Shown here in pieces: positions 49,389 through 62,123 of a stretch of 64,000 bases of DNA. Under the pieces are notes generated by a model. It made no database searches, was not told the DNA's origin, and was given only the letters and a program-made list of their open reading frames with translations. The DNA is from Azolla caroliniana (Eukaryota; Polypodiophyta), in assembly GCA_043228905.1 (NCBI GenBank), contig JBHGNT010000032.1, positions 186,001-250,000 of the forward strand, given 5' to 3'. Position 1 is the stretch's first letter. Every line of letters starts with the position of its first letter. Made by a program: the position numbers and the translations under genes.

Positions 49389-51669
49389 AAGGGCTCCTCT
49401 CAACTCCCTCCTCAAGTTTGCTATTTTCGTCATGTATCTCGACCTGAGTTTGAAATTCTTGATTTTTTAATTCCATATCATAGCTAGCGTTGTTAGCTTC
49501 GATTTGCATGTTTGAACACAAAAATCCGATATCACACGACCCAGGTATGAACATTTTAATTTACTCAAGGGCTGTTCTCAACTCACTCCTCAAATTTGCT
49601 ATTTTCGTCATGTCTCTCGACCTGAGTTTCAAAATCTTGATTTTTTAATTCCATATCATAGCTCGCGTTGTTGGCTTCGATTCGCATGTTTGAACACAAA
49701 AATCCGATATCACACGAGCCAGGTATGAACATTTTAATTTACTCAAGGGCTGTTCTCAACTCCGTCCTCAAGTTTGCTATTTTCGTCATGTCTCTCGACC
49801 TGGGTTTCAAAATCTTGATTTTTTAATTGCATATGATAGCTAGCGTTGTTGGCTTCGATTTGCATGTTTGAACACAAATATCCGATATCACACGAGCCAG
49901 GTATGAACATTTTAATTTACTCCAGGGCTCCTCTCAACTCCCTCCTCAAGTTTGCTATTTTCGTCATGTCTCTCGACCTGAGTTTCAAAATCTTGATTTT
50001 TTAATTCCATATCATAGCTAGCGTTTCAAGCTTCGATTTGCATGTTTGAACACAAAAATCTGATATCACACGAGCCAGGTATGAACATTTTAATTACTTA
50101 AGGGCTCCTCTCAACTCCCTCCTCAAGTTTGCTATTTTCGTCATGTCTCTCGACCTGAGTTTCAAAATCTTGATTTTTTAATTCCATATCATAGCTAGCG
50201 TTGTTAGCTTTGATTCGCATGTTTGAACACAAAAATCCGATATCACACGAGCCAGGTATGAACATTTTAATTTACTCAGGGCTGTTCTCAACTCACTCCT
50301 CAAATTTGGTAATTTCGTCATGTCTCTCGACTTGGGTTTCAAAATCTTGATTTTTTAATTCCATATCATACCTAGCGTTGTTGGCTTCGATTCGCATGTT
50401 TGAACACAAAAATCCGATATCACACGAGCCAGGTATGAACATTTTAATTTACTCAAGGGCTCCTCTCAACTCCCTCCTCAAGTTTGCTATTTTCGTCATG
50501 TCTCTCGACCTGAGTTTCAAAGTCTTGATTTTTTAATTCCATATCATAGCTAGCGTTGTTGGCTTCGATTCGCATGTTTGAACACAAAAATCCGATATCA
50601 CACGAGCCAGGTATGAACATTTTAATTTACTCAAGGGCTCCTCTCAACTCCCTCCTCAAGTTTGCTATTTTCGTCATGTCTCTCGACCTGAGTTTGAAAT
50701 TCTTGATTTTTTAATTCCATATCATAGCTAGCGTTGTTAGCTTCGATTTGCATGTTTGAACACAAAAATCCGATATCACACATCCCAGGTATGAACATTT
50801 TAATTTACTCAAGGGCTGTTCTCAACTCACTCCTCAAATTTGCTATTTTCGTCATGTCTCTCGACCTGAGTTTCAAAATCTTGATTTTTTAATTCCATAA
50901 CAAAGCTCGCGTTGTTGGCTTCGATTCGCATGTTTGAACACAAAAATCCGATATCACACGAGCCAGGTATGAACATTTTAATTTACTCAAGGGCTCCTCT
51001 CAACTCCCTCCTCAAGTTTGCTATTTTCGTCATGTCTCTCGACCTGAGTTTCAAAATCTTGATTTTTTAATTCCATGTCATAGCTAGCGTTTCAAGCTTC
51101 GATTTGCATGTTTGAACACAAAAATCTGATATCACACGAGCCAGGTATGAACATTTTAATTACTTAAGGGCTCCTCTCAACTCCCTCCTCAAGTTTGCTA
51201 TTTTCGTCATGTCTCTCGACCTGAGTTTCAAAATCTTGATTTTTTAATTCCATATCATACCTCAGGTAGTTGGATTCGATTCGCATGTTTGAACACAAAA
51301 ATCCGATATCACACGAGCCAGGTATGAACATTTTAATTTACTCAAGGGCTCCTCTCAACTCCCTCCTCAAGTTTGCTATTTTCGTCATGTCTCTCGACCT
51401 GAGTTTCAAAATCTTGATTTTTTAATTCCATATCATAGCTAGCGTTTCAAGCTTCGATTTGCATGTTTGAACACAAAAATCTGATATCACACGAGCCAGG
51501 TATGAACATTTTAATTACTTAAGGGCTCCTCTCAACTCCCTCCTCAAGTTTGCTATTTTCGTCATGTCTCTCGACCTGAGTTTCAAAATCTTGATTTTTT
51601 AATTCCATATCATACCTCAGGTAGTTGGATTCGATTCGCATGTTTGAACACAAAAATCCGATATCACAC
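49360..51669. repeat. 2,310-bp thirteen-monomer tandem unit, copy 1
   Basis: Shared markers with 51,670-53,700 at +2,310: CATGTATCTC at 49,431, AACACAAATATCC at 49,871, ACTCCAGGGC near 49,919, ACTCAGGGC near 50,274, ATCACACATCCC near 50,775 and CCATAACAAAG near 50,895. Differences are GACTTGGG versus GACCTGGG (about 50,330) and CATACCTAGC versus CATAGCTAGC. The left edge is ATCACAGG versus ATCACACG. Confidence 0.9.
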
Positions 51670-51835
51670 GAGCCAGGTATGAACATTTTAATTTACTCAA
51701 GGGCTCCTCTCAACTCCCTCCTCAAGTTTGCTATTTTCGTCATGTATCTCGACCTGAGTTTGAAATTCTTGATTTTTTAATTCCATATCATAGCTAGCGT
51801 TGTTAGCTTCGATTTGCATGTTTGAACACAAAAAT
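51125..51835. repeat. 355-bp two-monomer duplication (approximate limits)
   Basis: The pair consisting of an ATCTGATATC/ATTACTT 177-bp monomer and a CTCAGGTAGTTGGATTCG monomer occurs twice, with the latter marker at 51,261 and 51,616. Equivalent positions near 53,571 and 56,056 have it once, so this is a local gain (or a loss elsewhere). Confidence 0.8.
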
Positions 51836-53700
51836 CCGATATCACACGACCCAGGTATGAACATTTTAATTTACTCAAGGGCTGTTCTCAACTCACTCCT
51901 CAAATTTGCTATTTTCGTCATGTCTCTCGACCTGAGTTTCAAAATCTTGATTTTTTAATTCCATATCATAGCTCGCGTTGTTGGCTTCGATTCGCATGTT
52001 TGAACACAAAAATCCGATATCACACGAGCCAGGTATGAACATTTTAATTTACTCAAGGGCTGTTCTCAACTCCGTCCTCAAGTTTGCTATTTTCGTCATG
52101 TCTCTCGACCTGGGTTTCAAAATCTTGATTTTTTAATTGCATATGATAGCTAGCGTTGTTGGCTTCGATTTGCATGTTTGAACACAAATATCCGATATCA
52201 CACGAGCCAGGTATGAACATTTTAATTTACTCCAGGGCTCCTCTCAACTCCCTCCTCAAGTTTGCTATTTTCGTCATGTCTCTCGACCTGAGTTTCAAAA
52301 TCTTGATGTTTTAATTCCATATCATAGCTAGCGTTTCAAGCTTCGATTTGCATGTTTGAACACAAAAATCTGATATCACACGAGCCAGGTATGAACATTT
52401 TAATTACTTAAGGGCTCCTCTCAACTCCCTCCTCAAGTTTGCTATTTTCGTCATGTCTCTCGACCTGAGTTTCAAAATCTTGATTTTTTAATTCCATATC
52501 ATAGCTAGCGTTGTTAGCTTTGATTCGCATGTTTGAACACAAAAATCCGATATCACACGAGCCAGGTATGAACATTTTAATTTACTCAGGGCTGTTCTCA
52601 ACTCACTCCTCAAATTTGGTAATTTCGTCATGTCTCTCGACCTGGGTTTCAAAATCTTGATTTTTTAATTCCATATCATAGCTAGCGTTGTTGGCTTCGA
52701 TTCGCATGTTTGAACACAAAAATCCGATATCACACGAGCCAGGTATGAACATTTTAATTTACTCAAGGGCTCCTCTCAACTCCCTCCTCAAGTTTGCTAT
52801 TTTCGTCATGTCTCTCGACCTGAGTTTCAAAGTCTTGATTTTTTAATTCCATATCATAGCTAGCGTTGTTGGCTTCGATTCGCATGTTTGAACACAAAAA
52901 TCCGATATCACACGAGCCAGGTATGAACATTTTAATTTACTCAAGGGCTCCTCTCAACTCCCTCCTCAAGTTTGCTATTTTCGTCATGTCTCTCGACCTG
53001 AGTTTGAAATTCTTGATTTTTTAATTCCATATCATAGCTAGCGTTGTTAGCTTCGATTTGCATGTTTGAACACAAAAATCCGATATCACACATCCCAGGT
53101 ATGAACATTTTAATTTACTGAAGGGCTGTTCTCAACTCACTCCTCAAATTTGCTATTTTCGTCATGTCTCTCGACCTGAGTTTCAAAATCTTGATTTTTT
53201 AATTCCATAACAAAGCTCGCGTTGTTGGCTTCGATTCGCATGTTTGAACACAAAAATCCGATATCACACGAGCCAGGTATGAACATTTTAATTTACTCAA
53301 GGGCTCCTCTCAACTCCCTCCTCAAGTTTGCTATTTTCGTCATGTCTCTCGACCTGAGTTTCAAAATCTTGATTTTTTAATTCCATGTCATAGCTAGCGT
53401 TTCAAGCTTCGATTTGCATGTTTGAACACAAAAATCTGATATCACACGAGCCAGGTATGAACATTTTAATTACTTAAGGGCTCCTCTCAACTCCCTCCTC
53501 AAGTTTGCTATTTTCGTCATGTCTCTCGACCTGAGTTTCAAAATCTTGATTTTTTAATTCCATATCATACCTCAGGTAGTTGGATTCGATTCGCATGTTT
53601 GAACACAAAAATCCGATATCACACGAGCCAGGTATGAACATTTTAATTTACTCAAGGGCTCCTCTCAACTCCCTCCTCAAGTTTGCTATTTTCGTCATGT
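51670..53700. repeat. 2,310-bp thirteen-monomer tandem unit, copy 2 (eleven monomers kept)
   Basis: Matches copy 1 up to about 53,700, two monomers short of a full unit. Private changes are TTGATGTTTT near 52,303 and TTTACTGAAGGG near 53,115. From about 53,570 a further partial copy begins at an offset of 1,955 (eleven monomers). The two-monomer difference equals the doublet at 51,125-51,835. Confidence 0.88.
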
Positions 53701-56700
53701 ATCTCGACCTGAGTTTGAAATTCTTGATTTTTTAATTCCATATCATAGCTAGCGTTGTTAGCTTCGATTTGCATGTTTGAACACAAAAATCCGATATCAC
53801 ACGACCCAGGTATGAACATTTTAATTTACTCAAGGGCTGTTCTCAACTCACTCCTCAAATTTGCTATTTTCGTCATGTCTCTCGACCTGAGTTTCAAAAT
53901 CTTGATTTTTTAATTCCATATCATAGCTCGCGTTGTTGGCTTCGATTCGCATGTTTGAACACAAAAATCCGATATCACACGAGCCAGGTATGAACATTTT
54001 AATTTACTCAAGGGCTGTTCTCAACTCCGTCCTCAAGTTTGCTATTTTCGTCATGTCTCTCGACCTGGGTTTCAAAATCTTGATTTTTTAATTGCATATG
54101 ATAGCTAGCGTTGTTGGCTTCGATTTGCATGTTTGAACACAAATATCCGATATCACACGAGCCAGGTATGAACATTTTAATTTACTCCAGGGCTCCTCTC
54201 AACTCCCTCCTCAAGTTTGCTATTTTCGTCATGTCTCTCGACCTGAGTTTCAAAATCTTGATTTTTTAATTCCATATCATAGCTAGCGTTTCAAGCTTCG
54301 ATTTGCATGTTTGAACACAAAAATCTGATATCACACGAGCCAGGTATGAACATTTTAATCACTTAAGGGCTCCTCTCAACTCCCTCCTCAAGTTTGCTAT
54401 TTTCGTCATGTATCTCGACCTGAGTTTGAAATTCTTGATTTTTTAATTCCATATCATAGCTAGCGTTGTTAGCTTCGATTTGCATGTTTGAACACAAAAA
54501 TCCGATATCACACGACCCAGGTATGAACATTTTAATTTACTCAAGGGCTGTTCTCAACTCACTCCTCAAATTTGCTATTTTCGTCATGTCTCTCGACCTG
54601 AGTTTCAAAATCTTGATTTTTTAATTCCATATCATAGCTAGCGTTGTTGGCTTCGATTCGCATGTTTGAACACAAAAATCCGATATCACACGAGCCAGGT
54701 ATGAACATTTTAATTTACTCAAGGGCTCCTCTCAACTCCCTCCTCAAGTTTGCTATTTTCGTCATGTCTCTCGACCTGAGTTTGAAATTCTTGATTTTTT
54801 AATTCCATATCATAGCTAGCGTTGTTAGCTTCGATTTGCATGTTTGAACACAAAAATCCGATATCACACGACCCAGGTATGAACATTTTAATTTACTCAA
54901 GGGCTGTTCTCAACTCACTCCTCAAATTTGCTATTTTCGTCATGTCTCTCGACCTGAGTTTCAAAATCTTGATTTTTTAATTCCATATCAAAGCTCCGTT
55001 GTTGGCTTCGATTCGCATGTTTGAACACAAAAATCCGATATCACACGAGCCAGGTATGAACATTTTAATTTACTCAAGGGCTCCTCTCAACTCCCTCCTC
55101 AAGTTTGCTATTTTCGTCATGTCTCTCGACCTGGGTTTCAATATCTTGATTTTTTAATTCCATATGATAGCTAGCGTTGTTGGCTTCGATTCGCATGTTT
55201 GAACACAAAAATCCGATATCACACGAGCCAGGTATGAACATTTTAATTTACTCAAGGGCTCCTCTCAACTCCCTCCTCAAGTTTGCTATTTTCGTCATGT
55301 CTCTCGACCTGGGTTTCAATATCTTGATTTTTTAATTCCATATGATAGCTGGCGTTGTTGGCTTCGATTCGCATGTTTGAACACAAAAATCCGATATCAC
55401 ACGAGCCAGGTATGAACATTTTAATTTACTCAAGGGCTGTTCTCAACTCACTCCTCAAATTTGCTATTTTCGTCATGTCTCTCGACCTGGGTTTCAATAT
55501 CTTGATTTTTTAATTCCATATGATAGCTAGCGTTGTTGGCTTCGATTCGCATGTTTGAACACAAAAATCCCATATCACACGAGCCAGGTATGAACATTTT
55601 AATTTACTCAAGGGCTGTTCTCAACTCCGTCCTCAAGTTTGCTATTTTCGTCATGTCTCTCGACCTGGGTTTCAAAATCTTGATTTTTTAATTCCATATG
55701 ATAGCTAGCGTTGTTGGCTTTGATTCGCATGTTTGAACACAAAAATCCGATATCACACGAGCCAGGTATGAACATTTTAATTTACTCAAGGGCTCCTCTC
55801 AACTCCCTCCTCAAGTTTGCTATTTTCGTCATGTCTCTCGACCTGAGTTTCAAAATCTTGATTTTTTAATTCCATATCATAGCTAGCGTTTCAAGCTTCG
55901 ATTTGCATGTTTGAACACAAAAATCTGATATCACACGAGCCAGGTATGAACATTTTAATTACTTAAGGGCTCCTCTCAACTCCCTCCTCAAGTTTGCTAT
56001 TTTCGTCATGTCTCTCGACCTGAGTTTCAAAATCTTGATTTTTTAATTCCATATCATACCTCAGGTAGTTGGATTCGATTCGCATGTTTGAACACAAAAA
56101 TCCGATATCACACGAGCCAGGTATGAACATTTTAATTTACTCAAGGGCTCCTCTCAACTCCCTCCTCAAGTTTGCTATTTTCGTCATGTATCTCGACCTG
56201 AGTTTGAAATTCTTGATTTTTTAATTCCATATCATAGCTAGCGTTGTTAGCTTCGATTTGCATGTTTGAACACAAAAATCCGATATCACACGACCCAGGT
56301 ATGAACATTTTAATTTACTCAAGGGCTGTTCTCAACTCACTCCTCAAATTTGCTATTTTCGTCATGTCTCTCGACCTGAGTTTCAAAATCTTGATTTTTT
56401 AATTCCATATCATAGCTCGCGTTGTTGGCTTCGATTCGCATGTTTGAACACAAAAATCCGATATCACACGAGCCAGGTATGAACATTTTAATTTACTCAA
56501 GGGCTGTTCTCAACTCCGTCCTCAAGTTTGCTATTTTCGTCATGTCTCTCGACCTGGGTTTCAAAATCTTGATTTTTTAATTGCATATGATAGCTAGCGT
56601 TGTTGGCTTCGATTTGCATGTTTGAACACAAATATCCGATATCACACGAGCCAGGTATGAACATTTTAATTTACTCCAGGGCTCCTCTCAACTCCCTCCT

Positions 56701-57700
56701 CAAGTTTGCTATTTTCGTCATGTCTCTCGACCTGAGTTTCAAAATCTTGATTTTTTAATTCCATATCATAGCTAGCGTTTCAAGCTTCGATTTGCATGTT
56801 TGAACACAAAAATCTGATATCACACGAGCCAGGTATGAACATTTTAATTACTTAAGGGCTCCTCTCAACTCCCTCCTCAAGTTTGCTATTTTCGTCATGT
56901 CTCTCGACCTGAGTTTCAAAATCTTGATTTTTTAATTCCATATCATAGCTAGCGTTGTTAGCTTTGATTCGCATGTTTGAACACAAAAATCCGATATCAC
57001 ACGAGCCAGGTATGAACATTTTAATTTACTCAAGGGCTGTTCTCAACTCACTCCTCAAATTTGGTAATTTCGTCATGTCTCTCGACCTGGGTTTCAAAAT
57101 CTTGATTTTTTAATTCCATATCATAGCTAGCGTTGTTGGCTTCGATTCGCATGTTTGAACACAAAAATCCGATATCACACGAGCCAGGTATGAACATTTT
57201 AATTTACTCAAGGGCTCCTCTCAACTCCCTCCTCAAGTTTGCTATTTTCGTCATGTCTCTCGACCTGAGTTTCAAAGTCTTGATTTTTTAATTCCATATC
57301 ATAGCTAGCGTTGTTGGCTTCGATTCGCATGTTTGAACACAAAAATCCGATATCACACGAGCCAGGTATGAACATTTTAATTTACTCAAGGGCTCCTCTC
57401 AACTCCCTCCTCAAGTTTGCTATTTTCGTCATGTCTCTCGACCTGAGTTTGAAATTCTTGATTTTTTAATTCCATATCATAGCTAGCGTTGTTAGCTTCG
57501 ATTTGCATGTTTGAACACAAAAATCCGATATCACACATCCCAGGTATGAACATTTTAATTTACTCAAGGGCTGTTCTCAACTCACTCCTCAAATTTGCTA
57601 TTTTCCTCATGTCTCTCGACCTGAGTTTCAAAATCTTGATTTTTTAATTCCATAACAAAGCTCGCGTTGTTGGCTTCGATTCGCATGTTTGAACACAAAA
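53701..57700. repeat. Satellite monomers with displaced copies of neighbouring blocks
   Basis: 53,701-54,360 repeats the start of the thirteen-monomer unit. 54,700-55,420 resembles the seven-monomer unit at 46.7 kb. 56,140-57,700 repeats 49,400-50,950, with AACACAAATATCC at 56,625 and ATCACACATCCC near 57,530. The one-base change in offset (6,754 to 6,755) reflects ACTCAAGGGC here versus ACTCAGGGC in the earlier copy. Nothing but satellite is present. Confidence 0.82.
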
Positions 57701-60700
57701 ATCCGATATCACACGAGCCAGGTATGAACATTTTAATTTACTCAAGGGCTCCTCTCAACTCCCTCCTCAAGTTTGCTATTTTCGTCATGTCTCTCGACCT
57801 GGGTTTCAAAATCTTGATTTTTTAATTGCATATGATAGCTAGCGTTGTTGGCTTCGATTCGCATGTTTGAACACAAAAATCCGATATCACACGAGCCAGG
57901 TATGAACATTTTAATTTACTCAAGGGCTCCTCTCAACTCCCTCCTCAAGTTTGCTATTTTCGTCATGTCTCTCGACCTGAGTTTCAAAATCTTGATTTTT
58001 TAATTCCATATCATAGCTCGCGTTGTTGGCTTCGATTCGCATGTTTGAACACAAAAATCCGATATCACACGAGCCAGGTATGAACATTTTAATTTACTCA
58101 AGGGCTCCTCTCAACTCCCTCCTCAAGTTTGCTATTTTCGTCATGTATCTCGACCTGAGTTTGAAATTTTTGATTTTTTAATTCCATATCATAGCTAGCG
58201 TTGTTAGCTTCGATTTGCATGTTTCAACACAAAAATCCGATATCACACGACCCAGGTATGAACATTTTAATCTACTCAAGGGCTCCTCTCAACTCCCTCC
58301 TCAAGTTTGCTATTTTCGTCATGTCTCTCGACCTGAGTTTGAAATTCTTGATTTTTTAATTCCATATCATACCTCCCGTAGTTGGGTTCGATTCGCATGT
58401 TTGAACACAAAAATCCGATATCACACGACCCAGGTATGAACATTTTAATTTACTCAAGGGCTCCTCTCAACTCCCTCCTCAAGTTTGCTATTTTCGTCAT
58501 GTCTCTCGACCTGAGTTTTAAAATCTTGATTTTTTAATTCCATATGATAGCTAGCGTTGTTGGCTTCGATTCGCATGTTTGAACACAAAAATCCGATATC
58601 ACACGAGCCAGGTATGAACATTTTAATTTACTCAAGGGCTGTTCTCAACTCCGTCCTCAAGTTTGCTATTTTCGTCATGTCTCTGGACCTGGGTTTCAAA
58701 ATCTTGATTTTTTAATTGCATATGATAGCTAGCGTTGTTGGCTTCGATTTGCATGTTTGAACACAAAAATCCGATATCACACGAGCCAGATATGAACATT
58801 TTAATTTACTCAAGGGCTCCTCTCAACTCCCTCCTCAAGTTTGCTATTTTCGTCATGTCTCTCGACCTGAGTTTCAAAATCTTGATTTTTTAATTCCATA
58901 TCATAGCTAGCGTCGTTAGCTTCGATTTGCATGTTTGAACACAAAAATCCGATATCACACGACCCAGGTATGAACATTTTAATTTACTCAAGGGCTGTTC
59001 TTAACTCACTCCTCAAATTTGCTATTTTCGTCATGTCTCTCGACCTGAGTTTCAAAATCTTGATTTTTTAATTCCATATCAAAGCTCGCGTTGTTGGCTT
59101 CGATTCGCATGTTTGAACACAAAAATCCGATATCACACGAGCCAGGTATGAACATTTTAATTTACTCAAGGGCTCCTCTCAACTCCCTCCTCAAGTTTGC
59201 TATTTTCGTCATGTCTCTCGACCTGGGTTTCAATATCTTGATTTTTTAATTCCATATGATAGCTAGCGTTGTTGGCTTCGATTCGCATGTTTGAACACAA
59301 AAATCCGATATCACACGAGCCAGGTATGAACATTTTAATTTACTCAAGGGCTCCTCTCAACTCCCTCCTCAAGTTTGCTATTTTCGTCATGTCTCTAGAC
59401 CTGAGTTTCGAAATCTTGATTTTTTAATTCCATATCATAGCTAGCGTTTCAAGCTTCGATTTGCATGTTTGAACACAAAAATCCGATATCACACGAGCCA
59501 GGTATGAACATTTTAATTTACTCAAGGGCTCCTCTCAACTCCCTCCTCAAGTTTGCTATTTTCGTCATGTCTCTCGACCTGAGTTTCAAAATCTTGATTT
59601 TTTAATTCCATATCATAGCTAGCGTTTCAAGCTTCGATTTGCATGTTTGAACACAAAAATCGGATATCACACGAGCCAGGTATGAACATTTTAATTTACT
59701 CAAGGGCTCCTCTCAACTCCCTCCTCAAGTTTGCTATTTTCGTCATGTCTCTCGACCTGAGTTTCAAAATCTTGATTTTTTAATTCCATATCATACCTCA
59801 GGTAGTTGGCTTCGATTCGCATGTTTGAACACAAAAATCCGATATCACACGAGCCAGGTATGAACATTTTAATTTACTCAAGGGCTCCTCTCAACTCCCT
59901 CCTCAAGTTTGCTATTTTCGTCATGTATCTCGACCTGAGTTTGAAATTCTTGATTTTTTAATTCCATATCATAGCTAGCGTTGTTAGCTTCGATTTGCAT
60001 GTTTGAACACAAAAATCCGATATCACACGAGCCAGGTATGAACATTTTAATTTACTCAAGGGCTGTTCTCAACTCACTCCTCAAATTTGCTATTTTCGTC
60101 ATGTCTCTCGACCTGAGTTTCAAAATCTTGATTTTTTAATTCCATATCATAGCTCGCGTTGTTGGGTTCGATTCGCATGTTTGAACACAAAAATCCGATA
60201 TCACACGAGCCAGGTATGAACATTTTAATTTACTCAAGGGCTGTTCTGAACTCCGTCCTCAAGTTTGCTATTTTCTTCATGTCTCTCGACCTGGGTTTCA
60301 AAATCTTGATTTTTTAATTGCATATGATAGCTAGCGTTGTTGGCTTCGATTTGCATGTTTGAACACAAAAATCCGATATCACACGAGCCAGGTATGAACA
60401 TTTTAATTTACTCAAGGGCTCCTCTCAACTCCCTCCTCAAGTTTGCTATTTTCGTCATGTCTCTCGACCTGAGTTTCAAAATCTTGATTTTTTAATTCCA
60501 TATCATAGCTAGCGTTTCAAGCTTCGATTTGCATGTTAGAACACAAAAATCCGATATCACACGAGCCAGGTATGAACATTTTAATTACTTAAGGGCTCCT
60601 CTCAACTCCCTCCTCAAGTTTGCTATTTTCGTCATGTCTCTCGACCTGAGTTTCAAAATCTTGATTTTTTAATTCCATATCATAGCTAGCGTTGTTAGCT
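57701..60700. repeat. Satellite monomers without a clear recent long duplicate
   Basis: About 17 monomers with more private changes than neighbouring stretches: GTTTCAACAC near 58,223 (which removes a stop and gives a 74-codon chance frame at 58,215-58,439), CATACCTCCCG near 58,371, CTCTAGACC near 59,395, TTCGAAATC near 59,407, ATCGGATATC near 59,661 and ATGTTAGAAC near 60,535. I see no gene. Confidence 0.78.
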
Positions 60701-61411
60701 TTGATTCGCATGTTTGAACACAAAAATCCGATATCATACGAGCCAGGTATGAACATTTTAATTTACTCAAGGGCTGTTCTCAACTCACTCCTCAAATTTG
60801 GTAATTTCGTCATGTCTCTCGACCTGGGTTTCAAAATCTTGATTTTTTAATTCCATATCATAGCTAGCGTTGTTGGCTTCGATTCGCATGTTTGAACACA
60901 AAAATCCGATATCACACGAGCCAGGTATGAACATTTTAATTTACTCAAGGGCTCCTCTCAACTCCCTCCTCAAGTTTGCTATTTTCGTCATGTCTCTCGA
61001 CCTGAGTTTCAAAATGTTGATTTTTTAATTCCATATCATAGCTAGCGTTGTTGGCTTCGATTCGCATGTTTGAACACAAAAATCCGATATCACACGAGCC
61101 ATGTATGAACATTTTAATTTACTGAAGGGCTCCTCTCAACTCCCTCCTCAAGTTTGCTATTTTCGTCATGTATCTCGACCTGAGTTTGAAATTCTTGATT
61201 TTTTAATTCCATATCATAGCTAGCGTTGTTAGCTTCGATTTGCATGTTTGAACACAAAAATCCGATATCACACGACCCAGGTATGAACATTTTAATTTAC
61301 TCAAGGGCTGTTCTTAACTCACTCCTCAAATTTGCTATTTTCGTCATGTCTCTCGACCTGAGTTTCAAAATCTTGATTTTTTAATTCCATATCAAAGCTC
61401 GCGTTGTTAGC
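60700..61411. repeat. 712-bp four-monomer tandem unit, copy 1
   Basis: The offset of 712 is exactly four monomers. The rare ATCATACGAGCC (60,733) and TGTTCTTAACTC (61,309) recur at 61,445 and 62,021, and the GGTAATTTCG monomer repeats between them. Confidence 0.88.
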
Positions 61412-62123
61412 TTTGATTCGCATGTTTGAACACAGAAATCCGATATCATACGAGCCAGGTATGAACATTTTAATTTACTCAAGGGCTGTTCTCAACTCAC
61501 TCCTCAAATTTGGTAATTTCGTCATGTCTCTCGACCTGGGTTTCAAAATCTTGATTTTTTAATTCCATATCATAGCTAGCGTTGTTGGCTTCGATTCGCA
61601 TGTTTGAACACAAAAATCCGATATCACACGAGCCAGGTATGAACATTTTAATTTACTCAAGGGCTCCTCTCAACTCCCTCCTCAAGTTTGCTATTTTCGT
61701 CATGTCTCTCGACCTGAGTTTCAAAATCTTGATTTTTTAATTCCATATCATAGCTAGCGTTGTTGGTTTCGATTCGCATGTTTGAACACAAAAATCCGAT
61801 ATCACACGAGCCAGGTATGAACATTTTAATTTACTCAAGGGCTCCTCTCAACTCCCTCCTCAAGTTTGCTATTTTCGTCATGTATCTCGACCTGAGTTTG
61901 AAATTCTTAATTTTTTAATTCCATATCATAGCTAGCGTTGTTAGCTTCGATTTGCATGTTTGAACACAAAAATCCGATATCACACGACCCAGGTATGAAC
62001 ATTTTAATTTACTCAAGGGCTGTTCTTAACTCACTCCTCAAATTTGCTATTTTCGTCATGTCTCTCGACCTGAGTTTCAAAATCTTGATTTTTTAATTCC
62101 ATATCAAAGCTCGCGTTGTTGGC
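61412..62123. repeat. 712-bp four-monomer tandem unit, copy 2
   Basis: Second copy. Its first monomer is a hybrid: CAAAGCTCGCG, which elsewhere precedes GTTGTTGGCTTCG, is here followed by GTTGTTAGCTTTG, which places the exchange point near 61,395-61,410. Private changes are ACAGAAATCC near 61,431, GTTGGTTTCG near 61,761 and CTTAATTTTTT near 61,908. Confidence 0.88.

Noticed and set aside
58215-58439. A 74-codon plus-strand frame
   Set aside because: It is opened by one private G-to-C change (GTTTCAACAC) that removes a TGA. The product is translated satellite.
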